This document shows positions 47,551-58,019 of a stretch of 64,000 bases of DNA, piece by piece. Every line of letters begins with the position of its first letter. Positions within the stretch are counted from its first letter, which is position 1. Source of the DNA: an uncultured beta proteobacterium (GTDB taxonomy: Bacteria; Pseudomonadota; Gammaproteobacteria; Burkholderiales; Burkholderiaceae_B); contig CAIJKV010000205.1 in NCBI GenBank assembly GCA_903821335.1, positions 79,490 through 143,489 of the forward strand, written 5' to 3'. The notes below the pieces were generated by a model. It had not been told where the DNA came from. It did not search any database and worked only from the letters and a program-made list of their open reading frames with translations. The position numbers were made by a program, and so were the translations under genes.

Positions 47551-47735
47551 CCAGCGATCTCCAAATATAGAAAGAATCCGAACCCGTCAGCGCGAGTCGG
47601 CATTTAAAACGTTCCGATTGCTCGGAAAATTGCACAAACTGCAACCTGACGACCGAAAACACTCGCCAGCGGGTTATTCCTGCGAACATTTTACCCGCAT
47701 GAATAAATTTCGCCGAAAGCCACCTCTGCATGCCC

Positions 47736-48662
47736 TCAGAGCTTGGCCAACGCGCGCAGATGTGCCACCACGCTGCGAGCGAGCGCTGACAGGTTGTAGC
47801 CACCTTCCAGCGAACTGATCACACGCCCATGGGCATAGCGGTCAGCCACTTTGACGATTTGCTGGGTGATCCAGGCGTAATCTGCCTCGACCAGACCCAT
47901 TTGGCCCATGTCATCCTCGCGGTGCGCGTCAAACCCCGCACAGATAAAAATCAGCTCGGGCTGATGCGCCTCAAGCCGGGGGATCCACTGCGTGGCGACC
48001 AATTCACGTACCTCCGGGCCCTTGGTGTAGGCAGGTACCGGTATGTTGACCATGTTGGGCGCCACATTTTCCGTACCGCTGTTCGGGAACAATGGGTGTT
48101 GGAAAAAACTGCACATCAGCACGCGCGGATCGTTGGCGAAAATGGCCTCGGTTCCGTTGCCATGGTGGACATCGAAATCGATGATGGCCAGGCGCTTGAC
48201 ACCATAAACCGCCATGGCGTGCGCGGCCGCCACGCCAACGTTATTGTAAAAACAAAACCCCATCGCGTGATCGGGCATGGCGTGATGACCCGGTGGCCTG
48301 ACGCAGCAGAAAGCCGTCGAATTCTTGTCCTGCATGACCTCATCCACGGCCGTCACCAGCGCGCCTGCAGCGTGTTTTGCCGCATCGAGCGTGTGCGGGC
48401 ACATCAGCGTATCCGGATCAATCGGATAATGCCCCTCTGAAGGGGAAACACTTTCCAGATGATCGAGATATTCAGGCGTATGCACGCGCAACAGCGCCTC
48501 CCGCGTGACGGGCTCGGGGTGACTATTCTCGTGCAAATACGGCGCGAGTCCACTTGCCAGTAACTGGTCCGAGATGGCGTCAAGACGGTCCGGGCATTCA
48601 GGATGCCAGCTGCCCATTTCGTGCAGCCGGCACGATGGGTGAGTAATATAGAGTGTCTCCAT
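47736..48662 (-). CDS. Histone deacetylase-like amidohydrolase
   Basis: 308 residues, class II HDAC/acetylpolyamine amidohydrolase family. Zinc and catalytic motifs: RPPGHHAMPDHAMGFC, IIDFDVHHGNGTEAIF and CAGFDAHREDDMGQM. Probably removes acetyl groups from polyamines or small molecules or proteins. The frame extends to 48854, but METLYITHPSCRLHEMGSWHPE is the family start. No ribosome site is seen. The ATG is only 10 bases from the divergent mltB start. Confidence 0.92.
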   Translation of the reverse strand: METLYITHPSCRLHEMGSWHPECPDRLDAISDQLLASGLAPYLHENSHPEPVTREALLRVHTPEYLDHLESVSPSEGHYPIDPDTLMCPHTLDAAKHAAGALVTAVDEVMQDKNSTAFCCVRPPGHHAMPDHAMGFCFYNNVGVAAAHAMAVYGVKRLAIIDFDVHHGNGTEAIFANDPRVLMCSFFQHPLFPNSGTENVAPNMVNIPVPAYTKGPEVRELVATQWIPRLEAHQPELIFICAGFDAHREDDMGQMGLVEADYAWITQQIVKVADRYAHGRVISSLEGGYNLSALARSVVAHLRALAKL

Positions 48663-48672
48663 AAGGAAGATT

Positions 48673-49839
48673 ATGTCCACCTGTTGGCGTTTAGCGCAAC
48701 TCGGGTTTTTAGCTACTCTGCTGGCAGCCTGTTCCACACCCTCGAATTTGACACCTGACGGAGCCGTTGCGGCGGGCATTTCGACGCCCGGCGCGAACCC
48801 GTCTGCCGCAGCAAGCACCAAGCTTGGCGCGGGTTCCGGCGCAGATGGCGGCAATACGTTTTACCGCCCCGGTGCGGGCCTCCAGACGCCAGCGACGCGC
48901 CGTGCAACGATGCAACGATTTGGCACCGATTTGGCGAAATCACGTAATTTGTCAGAGCCGGCGGTACAGAAACTCCTTGCTGAGGCACGCTACAACCCGA
49001 CCGTCGTGCGCATTGTCAGTCCGCCAGCGGCAGGCGTCGCGCGCGCGTCGCGCAGCTGGATCGCCTACCGCAAGCGCTTTGTCGAACCGATCCGGATCAA
49101 CCAGGGCCGAGCCTTCATGCAGCAATACGACGCTGAACTCAATCGCGCGGCCGAGCGCTACGGCGTGCCCCAGAACATCATTGCTGCCATCATCGGGGTC
49201 GAAACCATTTACGGAAAAAACCAGGGTAGTTTCCGCGTCCTGGATGCGCTGGCAACGCTTGGCTTTGACTACCCCGATCCGGCTCGACCCGATCGCGCAG
49301 AGATGTTTCGTGATCAGCTGGCCGACCTGATCGAACTGGATCTGGCCGGACGGCTGGACGCGCGTACGCTGAAGGGTTCCTATGCGGGTGCCGTTGGCAT
49401 TCCCCAATTCATGCCAGGCAGCATCAAGCGCTTCGCAGTCAGTGCACAGGGTGCCACGCAAATCGACCTGACGAACAATGCGGCCGACGCCATCATGTCA
49501 GTGGCAAACTATATGGTCGAGCACGGCTGGCAACGCGGGCTACCCGTCTTCGCGCCCGTACAGCTGCCCACCTCAAGCGCCAAACTGGTTGACGGCGGGC
49601 TCAAGGCCAACCTGGACTGGCCACAACTCAAAGCTGCCGGGGCACGCCTGACGCCAGGTGCCAAGGACGGAGCCTGGATGCGTGGTGCCCTTGGGGTGGT
49701 CGATCTGCCAGAAGAGGCTGCGGGTACAGTTGAATTCCGTACCGCGACACCCAACTTCTTTGCGATCACACAGTACAACCATAGCTATTTTTATGCCGCA
49801 TCGGTCGCCGACCTCGCTGCTGCGCTGGATAAGCGGTAA
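48673..49839 (+). CDS. mltB: Lytic murein transglycosylase B, lipoprotein
   Basis: 388 residues. Lipobox LLAAC (Cys about 20), then the MltB/SLT fold with the catalytic Glu in GVETIYGKNQGSFRVL and PQFMPGSIKRFA. Cleaves peptidoglycan, forming anhydro ends. An AGGAAG site precedes the ATG. Its promoter must lie inside the divergent deacetylase gene. Confidence 0.95.
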   Translation: MSTCWRLAQLGFLATLLAACSTPSNLTPDGAVAAGISTPGANPSAAASTKLGAGSGADGGNTFYRPGAGLQTPATRRATMQRFGTDLAKSRNLSEPAVQKLLAEARYNPTVVRIVSPPAAGVARASRSWIAYRKRFVEPIRINQGRAFMQQYDAELNRAAERYGVPQNIIAAIIGVETIYGKNQGSFRVLDALATLGFDYPDPARPDRAEMFRDQLADLIELDLAGRLDARTLKGSYAGAVGIPQFMPGSIKRFAVSAQGATQIDLTNNAADAIMSVANYMVEHGWQRGLPVFAPVQLPTSSAKLVDGGLKANLDWPQLKAAGARLTPGAKDGAWMRGALGVVDLPEEAAGTVEFRTATPNFFAITQYNHSYFYAASVADLAAALDKR

Positions 49840-49845
49840 AGCGCT

Positions 49846-50760
49846 TCAGGCAGTCTGGTCAAACAGTCCTGTCGACAGATACCGGTCACCACGGTCACAG
49901 ACGATGAAAGCAATGGTGGCGTGACGGACTGTCTGTGCAACCCGCAAGGCAGCCACCAACGCGCCTGCAGCCGACACGCCGGCGCAGATGCCCTCTTCGG
50001 CGGCCAGACGGCGAGCCATCGTCTCGGCGTCTTTCTGTTCAATCAACTCAAATCTGTCGACGAGGCTCGGATCGTAAATGGCGGGCAAGTATGCCTCAGG
50101 CCATTTCCGGATGCCCGGGATCGACGAACCCTCGGCGGGTTGAGCACCGACAATACAGACATCGGGGTTGCGCGACTTCAGGTAACGCGACACACCCATG
50201 ATGGTGCCCGTCGTGCCCATGGCGCTCACGAAGTGGGTGATTTCGCCATCAGTCTGGTCCCATAACTCGGGGCCGGTGGTCTGGAAGTGCGCAAGCGGAT
50301 TATCGGGGTTGGCAAACTGATCCAGAACCTTGCCTTTGCCCTGGGCCTGCATCGTCGCGGCGAGATCGCGCGCATATTCCATGCCACCCTGGCTGGCCGG
50401 AGTCAGTATCAGCTTTGCGCCATAGGCGGCCATCGACGCACGACGCTCAACCGACAGGTTATCGGGCATGATCAGAATCATTTTGTAGCCACGCATGGCT
50501 GCCGTCATTGCCAGGGCAATACCAGTATTGCCGCTCGTGGCTTCGATCAGCGTGTCGCCCGGCTCGATGTCACCGCGCGCCTCGGCACACCGTATCATCG
50601 ACAAGGCGGGACGGTCCTTGACAGACCCTGCCGGATTATTGCCTTCGAGCTTGCCCAGGATCACGTTGCCGCGATCGGCAACGGACTGGCCAGGCAGGCG
50701 CTGCAGACGCACAAGAGGGGTATTACCAACGGTATCTTGAACAGTGAGGTAGGTTTTCAT
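49846..50760 (-). CDS. cysM: Cysteine synthase B (O-acetylserine sulfhydrylase)
   Basis: 304 residues, PLP fold II. Makes cysteine from O-acetylserine and sulfide or thiosulfate. PLP Lys in NPAGSVKDRPALSMI, phosphate loop EATSGNTGIALAM. ATG 50760 chosen (MKTYLTVQDTVGNTPLV); an in-frame ATG lies 12 bases earlier. Confidence 0.95.
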   Translation of the reverse strand: MKTYLTVQDTVGNTPLVRLQRLPGQSVADRGNVILGKLEGNNPAGSVKDRPALSMIRCAEARGDIEPGDTLIEATSGNTGIALAMTAAMRGYKMILIMPDNLSVERRASMAAYGAKLILTPASQGGMEYARDLAATMQAQGKGKVLDQFANPDNPLAHFQTTGPELWDQTDGEITHFVSAMGTTGTIMGVSRYLKSRNPDVCIVGAQPAEGSSIPGIRKWPEAYLPAIYDPSLVDRFELIEQKDAETMARRLAAEEGICAGVSAAGALVAALRVAQTVRHATIAFIVCDRGDRYLSTGLFDQTA

Positions 50761-50812
50761 GCAGAGGATCATACCGAAAACAGGCTACCTCGTCTGAATG
50801 CACCTCAGGGGA

Positions 50813-51316
50813 TCAGGGATGAGGCGACACCGTCGTGAGCAGTGGCGTCGCCACACCGGATGCCTGCCTGGGCGTGTGCGAGGCAGACGCCCCGACACCA
50901 TCCACCGGGTTTGAAGCAACGCCTGTCGCCTGCCCTGCGTCGCCGCCCACACGCAAACCAGCCGCATGCAGGGTCTGCAGTCGCTTAGGTCCGATTCCAC
51001 GGACGCGGTCGGACAAGTCATCCATCGAGTCAAAACGTCCTGCCCGCGCACGTTCGTCAACAATAATTCGGGCCGTGCGCGGCCCCACGCCCCGCACGGA
51101 CTGAAGCTGCTCGTGGGTCGCCACGTTCACATCCAGCGCCTGCGCTGGCTGGACCAGAGCCATCCCCGCAGTCATCGCAGTCATGGCGGTGACTGCAACC
51201 AGGCCAGCCTGACGGGAAATGCGTCTGCGGGATGCGCGCGCAAACGGAAACTGCCAGCTGCCGACAGGTCGAGCTGCCAGTGGACTGGCCAGGGTGTCAT
51301 GAAGGAAAGGATTCAT
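50813..51316 (-). CDS. ComEA-like helix-hairpin-helix protein
   Basis: 167 residues. N-terminal basic region and a hydrophobic segment (VAVTAMTAMTAGMALV) as signal or anchor, then one helix-hairpin-helix DNA-binding domain: LDVNVATHEQLQSVRGVGP and FDSMDDLSDRVRGIGPKRL. The C-terminal 45 residues are low-complexity. ComEA proteins bind incoming DNA in natural transformation; other com genes are not here. GGAG precedes ATG 51316. Confidence 0.82.
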   Translation of the reverse strand: MNPFLHDTLASPLAARPVGSWQFPFARASRRRISRQAGLVAVTAMTAMTAGMALVQPAQALDVNVATHEQLQSVRGVGPRTARIIVDERARAGRFDSMDDLSDRVRGIGPKRLQTLHAAGLRVGGDAGQATGVASNPVDGVGASASHTPRQASGVATPLLTTVSPHP

Positions 51317-51438
51317 AGCGGGCTCCGAAGGGCAACACGATGCAGGATGGCCCGGCCGGGTCACCCTGTCGTCACGCTATGTTGATGGTTTGATGCTGAA
51401 CCAGGCTGCCGGCCACCGGCAATGATCCATGCGAAGGT

Positions 51439-52443
51439 CTACTTGTGACCGGCTGGTGGTGGCGCATGCAACGCGCGTACATATTCGGACACGCCCGTCT
51501 GCACATCGCGCATGGGCGCCACGAAACCTGTTGCGCGCAAGGCTGTCACATCGGCTTGCGTGTAGCTTTGATACCTTCCTTTGAGGTCATCCGGGAACTG
51601 GATGTAACGCAACAAACCTTGCGCCACCAGCGCATCCAGTGTCAAGGCAGGCTCGCCACGCAGGCCACGCATGGTGTTGACCACCGCTGCCGCCACATCA
51701 TTAAAAGGCTGTGCGCGGCCGGTGCCACAATTGAAAATCCCAGACTGCCCGGGGTAGTCGAGGAAGTGCAAATTCACGTCGACGACATCATGGACCGAAA
51801 TGAAGTCTCGCGTCTGACCACCGTCAACGTAGCCGTCCCAGCCACCGAACAGTCGCACATGGCCTTCGGCGATGAACTGATTCATGTTGTGAAAGGCAAC
51901 AGAGGCCATACGACCCTTATGCTGCTCGTGCGGGCCATACACGTTGAAATAGCGTAACCCAACCACCTGCGCAGTCAGCGAGGAAAACCGCGCGCGAAGG
52001 ACCTGGTCAAACAGGAATTTTGAGTAGCCGTAGACGTTGAGCGGGCTTTCGTTCACGAGATTTTCGACGTACACCGGACCCGGGCCATACACGGCCGCGG
52101 ACGAAGCATATATAAGCGGGATCTTGTGCGTCTGGCAATACTCAAAGAGTTCCAGTGTGACACGATAGTTATTGTCCATCATGAAGTGGCCATCGCGCTC
52201 GGTGGTGTCCGAGCAAGCGCCTTCATGAAACACCGCTCGTACACCAGGCAAGAATCCATCAAGCACAGCCGTGCGAAACTCGTCCTTGTGCATGTAGTCC
52301 TGGATATGTGCCCCCACGAGATTGACGAACTTGTCGCCGTCGGTCAGGTCGTCGACCGCCAGGATGTTTGTGATCCCGCGGCGATTCAGGCCACGAACGA
52401 TATTGCTGCCGATAAAGCCGGCTGCGCCAGTCACGACGATCAT
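51439..52443 (-). CDS. hldD: ADP-L-glycero-D-manno-heptose 6-epimerase
   Basis: 334 residues, short-chain dehydrogenase fold. NADP loop [15 protein letters not shown]; catalytic YGYSKFLFD (Tyr, Lys). Last step in ADP-heptose synthesis for the LPS inner core. Four-base overlap with the kinase gene. Confidence 0.96.
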   Translation of the reverse strand: MIVVTGAAGFIGSNIVRGLNRRGITNILAVDDLTDGDKFVNLVGAHIQDYMHKDEFRTAVLDGFLPGVRAVFHEGACSDTTERDGHFMMDNNYRVTLELFEYCQTHKIPLIYASSAAVYGPGPVYVENLVNESPLNVYGYSKFLFDQVLRARFSSLTAQVVGLRYFNVYGPHEQHKGRMASVAFHNMNQFIAEGHVRLFGGWDGYVDGGQTRDFISVHDVVDVNLHFLDYPGQSGIFNCGTGRAQPFNDVAAAVVNTMRGLRGEPALTLDALVAQGLLRYIQFPDDLKGRYQSYTQADVTALRATGFVAPMRDVQTGVSEYVRALHAPPPAGHK

Positions 52444-53369
52444 GTTAATTCTCCTGCAGTCACTACGGACGTACCAAGCTTACCCACCACGATCCCCCCG
52501 GCACGGTTGGCCCAGCGCATGGCTTCGGACCAGTCGACGCCCGCCGCACGCATGACTGCCAAAGTCGCGAGCACCGTGTCACCCGCGCCCGACACGTCGA
52601 ATACTTCGTGCGCCTGCGCATCGACATGAGACCGACCCGCCGCCGTAAATAATGTCATCCCCTGTTCAGACCGCGTGACCAGCAGCGCTTCGAGCTCGAG
52701 CTCGTCACGCAACCGCTGCGCACGCTCGGCGAGCTCTTGTTCCGTATTCCAGTGTCCAACCGCCTGTTGCATCTCGCTGCGATTCGGTGTGACCAGCGTT
52801 GCGCCGCGATAGCGTCGGTAATTACTGCCCTTGGGGTCAACCAGTACCGGCAAGCCATTGTCGCGCGCCATCTGAATCAGTTTTTCAACATGAACCAGAG
52901 CACCTTTTGCGTAATCGGACAACACCACCACATCGTGTTGCGCCAACAAGGGCTCAACCGCCTCATGCAGGGCATCGATCAGCGCCGCGCCAGGTCTTTC
53001 CTCAAAGTCGATGCGCAGCAATTGTTGCTGACGACCCAGCACACGCATTTTCAGCGTGGTGGGGTGATCAGGGCCATCGATCAGCTGAGCCTGTACACCC
53101 GCCTCGACAAGTAACCGGCGCAAATGACCGGCGGCCTCGTCCTGGCCGACTACGCCAACCAGCGTGACATGGGCCCCTAGCGCCACAGCGTTGCGAGCGA
53201 CGTTGGCGGCACCACCGAGGCGGTCTTCACGCCTGGCCACATGCACCACGGGGACGGGTGCCTCGGGCGAAATGCGCTCTACTTCGCCAAACCAGTAACG
53301 GTCGAGCATGATGTCGCCTACGACCAGCACACGGGTCGCGGCAACGGCTTGTAAGGGGAAAGGACTCAT
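52440..53369 (-). CDS. hldA: D-glycero-beta-D-manno-heptose-7-phosphate kinase
   Basis: 309 residues, PfkB family kinase domain only (E. coli HldE also carries an adenylyltransferase domain; absent here, so hldC must be elsewhere). Seen: [31 protein letters not shown], and [15 protein letters not shown]. The frame extends to 53492; [19 protein letters not shown] at 53369 is the likely start, eight bases after lapB. Confidence 0.94.
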   Translation of the reverse strand: MSPFPLQAVAATRVLVVGDIMLDRYWFGEVERISPEAPVPVVHVARREDRLGGAANVARNAVALGAHVTLVGVVGQDEAAGHLRRLLVEAGVQAQLIDGPDHPTTLKMRVLGRQQQLLRIDFEERPGAALIDALHEAVEPLLAQHDVVVLSDYAKGALVHVEKLIQMARDNGLPVLVDPKGSNYRRYRGATLVTPNRSEMQQAVGHWNTEQELAERAQRLRDELELEALLVTRSEQGMTLFTAAGRSHVDAQAHEVFDVSGAGDTVLATLAVMRAAGVDWSEAMRWANRAGGIVVGKLGTSVVTAGELT

Positions 53370-53376
53370 TGTTGTC

Positions 53377-54597
53377 TTATTCCAGTTCTTCCAGTCGACG
53401 GGGCTTATAGGTTTCCCAGGCATTGCAGCCCGGACACTGCCAGTAATAGCGGCGTGCCTGAAAACCGCAATTGCGGCAGGTATAGCGGTCAAGACGCTGC
53501 GTATGCCGATTGATCAGACGGCGCAACAGAGCCAGATCGGCACCCGGTATGGGGCCATATTCTGGGACGGTGCCGTCCGCCGCCTGGGCAAGTTCAACCT
53601 CAAGCAGGCGATCCAGCCCCAACAGCGAGGGGTGTGACTCAAGTGCACGACGCGCAAACGTCCATGCCTGGGCCACCCCGCGTTGATGGCGCAGCCCACG
53701 AAACACAACGTTGAACAGGTCGAGCGACGGATATTGCTGATAGTGTGCCCGCAACAGTGTCAGGCCAGTTTCTGCCTCATCGGTGGCGATGTAGTTGCTG
53801 AGTAAGTCATTGGCGATCAACCCCGCGAACTCGGGCTCCTGCGTCAGAACCGACTGCAGGTTCTGGCGCTCAGTCTGTCGGTCGTTCTCGGACGCGGCAA
53901 TGCTCGCGCGCAACATTGCGACGCGCACGGAGGCGGCCGACGGCCCGGTCGCGTGCGTGGCCTGTGCGGCGCGCTGGGCGTCAGCCAGTGCCTGCTTGGC
54001 TGCTACAACGTTCGAAGGTTTGGCAGCCAGCGCAGCTTGCGCGACCTCGCAGTAATAGTGCACCAGCTGCGGCACCGGTTCATTGGCCAATTGACGCAGC
54101 CCCTCTACGGCACCAATGGCCCGAGGCCAGTCATGTTCAGACTCGTAAATGCGGATGAGTGCGCGCAGGGCGGGCAAGGCGAAGGTCGTATCCTTGAGAA
54201 CCGCGAATGCCTCTTCGGCGCGATCAAGCATACCTGCCTTGAGATAGTCCTGAGCCAGTTCATGCTGGGCATGTTCACGCTGTGAAACTGGCAAGTCGGC
54301 ACGTGACAACAGGCTTTGATGCACACGGATGGCACGCTCCATTTCGCCACGACGGCGAAACAGGCTGCCCAGCGCGAAGTGCAATTCCGTGGTCTCGGGG
54401 TCAAGCTTGGCGACTTCGACAAAAGCATCGATGGCGCGATCAGGCTCTTCGTTGAGCAGGAAGTTCAGGCCACGAAAATAGGAATCAGGCAGATTACGCG
54501 TCTCAGACAATAACTGCCGAACATCAAAGCGCGCCGCCATCCAGCCAAGGGCGAACGACAGTGGCATAAAAATCAGCCACCAGGATTCAAAATCCAC
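53377..54597 (-). CDS. lapB: LPS assembly protein B
   Basis: 406 residues. N-terminal membrane helix (FESWWLIFMPLSFALGWMAA), TPR repeats through the middle, and a C-terminal rubredoxin-like zinc domain with CRNC and CPGC. LapB, with FtsH, controls LpxC levels and so LPS synthesis. The pairing with lapA and heptose genes is conserved. Confidence 0.95.
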   Translation of the reverse strand: MDFESWWLIFMPLSFALGWMAARFDVRQLLSETRNLPDSYFRGLNFLLNEEPDRAIDAFVEVAKLDPETTELHFALGSLFRRRGEMERAIRVHQSLLSRADLPVSQREHAQHELAQDYLKAGMLDRAEEAFAVLKDTTFALPALRALIRIYESEHDWPRAIGAVEGLRQLANEPVPQLVHYYCEVAQAALAAKPSNVVAAKQALADAQRAAQATHATGPSAASVRVAMLRASIAASENDRQTERQNLQSVLTQEPEFAGLIANDLLSNYIATDEAETGLTLLRAHYQQYPSLDLFNVVFRGLRHQRGVAQAWTFARRALESHPSLLGLDRLLEVELAQAADGTVPEYGPIPGADLALLRRLINRHTQRLDRYTCRNCGFQARRYYWQCPGCNAWETYKPRRLEELE

Positions 54598-54624
54598 GGA
54601 TAGTTTCCAAAAAAATGAACGTGA

Positions 54625-54942
54625 TCAAAGCGGAGAAAGTGGCACGACCGCATCGGGCGCGAGCGGTGCTGCCCCCTCTGGGTGAAGTACCGCCTGGATA
54701 CGGTCGAGTTCCTTGCGCAGGCGCGAAACCTCACGACGGCGACGAATGGATGCAGGCACCGTCAGTAGCAGGCCAAACACTGCACCGAGGACAAAAGTGG
54801 TGAGCATCACGACGATCAGCGGAATATTCGCGATCGACAGGTCACCAAAAAAAGCAATGGTTACCGGATCAGTATTTTTTAAAGCGAACATCAGGACAAC
54901 GACGAATACGATTAATCGCAAAGCCCAGACAAGGTAGCGCAT
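54625..54942 (-). CDS. lapA: LPS assembly protein A (DUF1049)
   Basis: 105 residues, two membrane helices (about 3-22 and 44-64), then a basic coiled stretch RRRREVSRLRKELDRI. Partner of LapB. ATG 54942 has GGAG eight bases upstream. 27 bases before lapB. Confidence 0.92.
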   Translation of the reverse strand: MRYLVWALRLIVFVVVLMFALKNTDPVTIAFFGDLSIANIPLIVVMLTTFVLGAVFGLLLTVPASIRRRREVSRLRKELDRIQAVLHPEGAAPLAPDAVVPLSPL

Positions 54943-55001
54943 GGCTGATGCTCCAAAAGGCAAAAGAAGATTGTAAGCGTCCTGATCGATGGCTGCATAA
55001 A

Positions 55002-55024
55002 AAAACCGCCATCAAGGCGGTTTT
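55002..55024 (-). terminator. Terminator after ihfB
   Basis: 9-bp stem AAAACCGCC/GGCGGTTTT with a 5-base loop; T run on the minus strand. It divides rpsA-ihfB from lapAB, which then needs its own start or read-through. Confidence 0.85.
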
Positions 55025-55042
55025 CAGAAAACAGGTCGCAGA

Positions 55043-55420
55043 CTACCCCGCAACCCGCCTGACGAGGCGATCAGTCTCGGAACCAGGGGAAACCGAAGAT
55101 TCCCGCAGATTGATACTGGTCACCCCCTCAGGTTCGACAGCACTTAAGTCCACGCGCTCACGCAATTCCTTGCCAGCCTTGAAATGCGGAACCTGTTTAC
55201 CAGGAACCAGCACTTGTTCGCCCGACTTGGGATTGCGCCCGACACGTGGCGCGCGCTCGGACAACGAGAAGCTGCCAAAGCCACGGATTTCGATGCGCTG
55301 ACCTTCGGCCAAAGCCTGGGTCATTGCGTCGAGCACCGTTTTGACAGCGTAATCGGTGTCGCGGGCAGCCAACTGTGAGTAGCGGGCCGCCAGCGCCGTG
55401 ATGAGTTCGGACTTTGTCAC
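55043..55420 (-). CDS. ihfB: Integration host factor beta subunit
   Basis: 125 residues. HU/IHF fold with [14 protein letters not shown] and the DNA-binding arm [28 protein letters not shown]. coli IhfB is 94 residues; the last 30 or so here ([17 protein letters not shown]...) are an extra, likely flexible tail. Five bases after rpsA. Confidence 0.95.
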   Translation of the reverse strand: MTKSELITALAARYSQLAARDTDYAVKTVLDAMTQALAEGQRIEIRGFGSFSLSERAPRVGRNPKSGEQVLVPGKQVPHFKAGKELRERVDLSAVEPEGVTSINLRESSVSPGSETDRLVRRVAG

Positions 55421-55425
55421 CGGAT

Positions 55426-57138
55426 TTATTCGGTGTCGCGCGCCTGGTCGAGCTTGGCCTTGAGCAATGCGCCCAGGTTGGTTGTGCCCGACGAAGCACT
55501 TGCTTCGGAAATACGCTGCATCGAATCAGCAGTTTCAGCGCTGTCGCGTGCCTTGATCGACAACTGGATCGAACGCGTTTTGCGATCGACGTTGATGATC
55601 ATGGCTTCGACGTTCTCGCCCACTTTGATTGCGGTGGTTGCATCTTCGACACGGCCAGTGGAAATCTCTGACGCGCGCAGGTAGCCTTCGACGTCCAGGG
55701 ACAGTGTCACCACCGCACCCTTGGGTTCGACCGACTTGACGACGCCAGGCACCACTGCGCCCTTGTCGTAGGTGGCCACGAAGTTGTTGAACGGGTCGCC
55801 TTCAAGCTGCTTGACGCCAAGAGAAATGCGCTCTTTGTCGGTATCGATGCCAAGAACCACGGCGTCGAGCTCATCGCCTTTCTTGAAGTTGCGCACAGCC
55901 TCTTCGCCAGTTTCGGTCCAGGACAGGTCGGACAGGTGAACCAGTCCGTCAATGCCACCCGGGAGGCCCACAAACACACCAAAGTCGGTGATCGACTTGA
56001 TGGCGCCGCGAACTTTATCGCCGCGCTTGAAGTTGGAAGCGAATTCTTCCCATGGGTTCTGACGGCACTGCTTCATGCCCAAGGAGATACGGCGACGGTC
56101 TTCGTCGATTTCCAGGACCATGACTTCGACTTCTTCGCCCAGGGTCACGACTTTGCGTGGATCAACGTTTTTGTTGGTCCAGTCCATTTCCGAGACGTGA
56201 ACCAGGCCTTCGATGCCGGCTTCGACTTCAACGAATGAACCGTAGTCGGTGAGGTTCGTGACCTTACCGAACAGGCGTGTACCCTGTGGGTAACGGCGAG
56301 CAAGACCCACCCATGGATCTTCGCCCAACTGCTTGACGCCCAGCGAAACGCGGCTCTTTTCCTGGTCGAACTTCAAGACCTTGGCTTCGACTTCCTGGCC
56401 AACAGCGAGTACTTCGGAAGGGTGACGCACGCGACGCCATGCCATATCGGTGATGTGCAGCAGGCCATCGATACCGCCCAGATCCACAAATGCGCCGTAG
56501 TCAGTGATGTTCTTGACAACACCCTTGACGATCGAGCCTTCCTGGAGGTTTTCGAGCAGCTTCTGACGCTCTTCACCCATGCTGGCCTCGAGCACGGCGC
56601 GGCGCGACAACACGACGTTGTTACGCTTGCGATCGAGCTTGATGACCTTGAATTCCATGGTCTTGCCCTCGAAGGGCGTGGTGTCCTTGACAGGACGCAG
56701 GTCAACCAGCGAACCAGGCAGGAACGCACGGATACCAGCAGTCATGACGGTCAGGCCGCCCTTGACTTTGCCAGTAATGGTGCCGGTCACGAGTTCATTC
56801 TTGTCAAGCGATTGCTCAAGCGACAGCCAGGCAGACAGGCGCTTGGCGCGATCGCGGGACAGCACGGTGTCACCGTAGCCGTTTTCGAGCGAGTCAATGG
56901 CGACGGATACAAAATCGCCGGGGCTGACTTCGAGCTCGCCCTGGTCGTTGAGGAATTCTTCGAGTGGGATGAGGGCTTCGGATTTGAGGCCGGCGTTGAC
57001 GACGACAAAATTGTGGTCAATGCGCACGACTTCGGCCGAGATGACCTCGCCGGATTTCATGTCCTGCTTTTGAATGCTTTCTGCAAACAGCGCGGCAAAG
57101 CTTTCGCCGGCTTCGGTGGAGACTTGTTGAGTTGACAT
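55426..57138 (-). CDS. rpsA: 30S ribosomal protein S1
   Basis: 570 residues, six S1 (OB-fold) RNA-binding repeats, e.g. [62 protein letters not shown]. Binds mRNA on the 30S. ATG 57138 ([17 protein letters not shown]) fits the family; no Shine-Dalgarno is present, instead CTCCTC precedes the start, as expected of a gene that controls its own translation. The frame continues to 57273. Confidence 0.97.
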   Translation of the reverse strand: MSTQQVSTEAGESFAALFAESIQKQDMKSGEVISAEVVRIDHNFVVVNAGLKSEALIPLEEFLNDQGELEVSPGDFVSVAIDSLENGYGDTVLSRDRAKRLSAWLSLEQSLDKNELVTGTITGKVKGGLTVMTAGIRAFLPGSLVDLRPVKDTTPFEGKTMEFKVIKLDRKRNNVVLSRRAVLEASMGEERQKLLENLQEGSIVKGVVKNITDYGAFVDLGGIDGLLHITDMAWRRVRHPSEVLAVGQEVEAKVLKFDQEKSRVSLGVKQLGEDPWVGLARRYPQGTRLFGKVTNLTDYGSFVEVEAGIEGLVHVSEMDWTNKNVDPRKVVTLGEEVEVMVLEIDEDRRRISLGMKQCRQNPWEEFASNFKRGDKVRGAIKSITDFGVFVGLPGGIDGLVHLSDLSWTETGEEAVRNFKKGDELDAVVLGIDTDKERISLGVKQLEGDPFNNFVATYDKGAVVPGVVKSVEPKGAVVTLSLDVEGYLRASEISTGRVEDATTAIKVGENVEAMIINVDRKTRSIQLSIKARDSAETADSMQRISEASASSGTTNLGALLKAKLDQARDTE

Positions 57139-57155
57139 GTAGAGGAGATCCTGGT

Positions 57156-57181
57156 GGCCCTGTGGGCCGGGTAGCTCACCC
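57156..57181 (-). promoter_or_regulatory. Paired hairpins in the rpsA leader
   Basis: On the minus strand GGGT-N5-ACCC (57181-57169) is followed at once by GGCCC-ACA-GGGCC (57168-57156), 17 bases before the rpsA ATG. Likely leader structure for S1 autoregulation; function is inference from E. coli rpsA. Confidence 0.5.
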
Positions 57182-57217
57182 GTAGCGTAAACAAACGATT
57201 TGGGTGGGGTTAGATGT

Positions 57218-57244
57218 AAAAAAAACCTGCCCCAGAAACCTGGG
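57218..57244 (-). terminator. Terminator or attenuator between cmk and rpsA
   Basis: Minus strand: CCCAG-GTTT-CTGGG (57244-57231), five bases, then eight T (57225-57218). The stem is short and the spacing imperfect, so partial termination before rpsA is as likely as a full stop. Confidence 0.45.
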
Positions 57245-57317
57245 TGCCGGACGGTTTGAAACAACTTACACAACTAAAAATGCACATACAAAAAATCGGA
57301 AACCACTCACTGCGCAC

Positions 57318-58019
57318 TCACTGCCTGGACGACCACAAGTCAATGATGACTTGCACCGTCTGAGCGATCGTTAGCGCTGACGAATCAACAACATGCGCAT
57401 CGCGTGCGGCGATGAGCGGCGCAACGACTCGTTCGACATCTCGGGCATCGCGCTCGCGCATATCGGCAAGCAGGTCAGCTAGATTAGCAGAAATTCCCTT
57501 TTCGATCAATTGGTTACACCGACGCTGGGCACGCGCCTGCACGTCCGCCACTAAAAATATCTTTAATGGGGCGTCCTGGAACACAATCGTTCCCATGTCA
57601 CGTCCGTCAGCCACCAGGCCAGGAAACTGGCGAAAAGCACGCTGGCGCTCAAGTAAGGCCGCGCGCAATCCCGGATCGGGCGCAAGGCGCGAGGCCAGAT
57701 TGCCGATTTGTTCCTGGCGGATGAGTTCCGAGACTTCCCGACCGTCGAGCGTCACACCGGTCGAATGAAACTGCACCGTCAGGTGCTGCGCGATATCTGC
57801 AACGGCCTGGACATCTTCCTGATCAACATCGTGTTGCAGCACGGCCAAAGCGGTCAGACGATAGAGCGCCCCACTATCGAGCACCTCCCAGCCCAGTGCC
57901 GATGCCACACTGTGGGCGACTGTTCCCTTGCCTGAAGCCGTCGGGCCATCAATCGTGATGACAGGTGGCAATCCCGGGTGGGCTGCGCTTTCGTTTCCAA
58001 CGCGCGCGCTGTCCGTCAT
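57318..58019 (-). CDS. cmk: Cytidylate kinase
   Basis: 233 residues. Phosphorylates CMP/dCMP. P-loop [26 protein letters not shown], and [12 protein letters not shown]. Overlaps aroA by four bases; precedes rpsA as in most proteobacteria. Confidence 0.96.
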   Translation of the reverse strand: MTDSARVGNESAAHPGLPPVITIDGPTASGKGTVAHSVASALGWEVLDSGALYRLTALAVLQHDVDQEDVQAVADIAQHLTVQFHSTGVTLDGREVSELIRQEQIGNLASRLAPDPGLRAALLERQRAFRQFPGLVADGRDMGTIVFQDAPLKIFLVADVQARAQRRCNQLIEKGISANLADLLADMRERDARDVERVVAPLIAARDAHVVDSSALTIAQTVQVIIDLWSSRQ

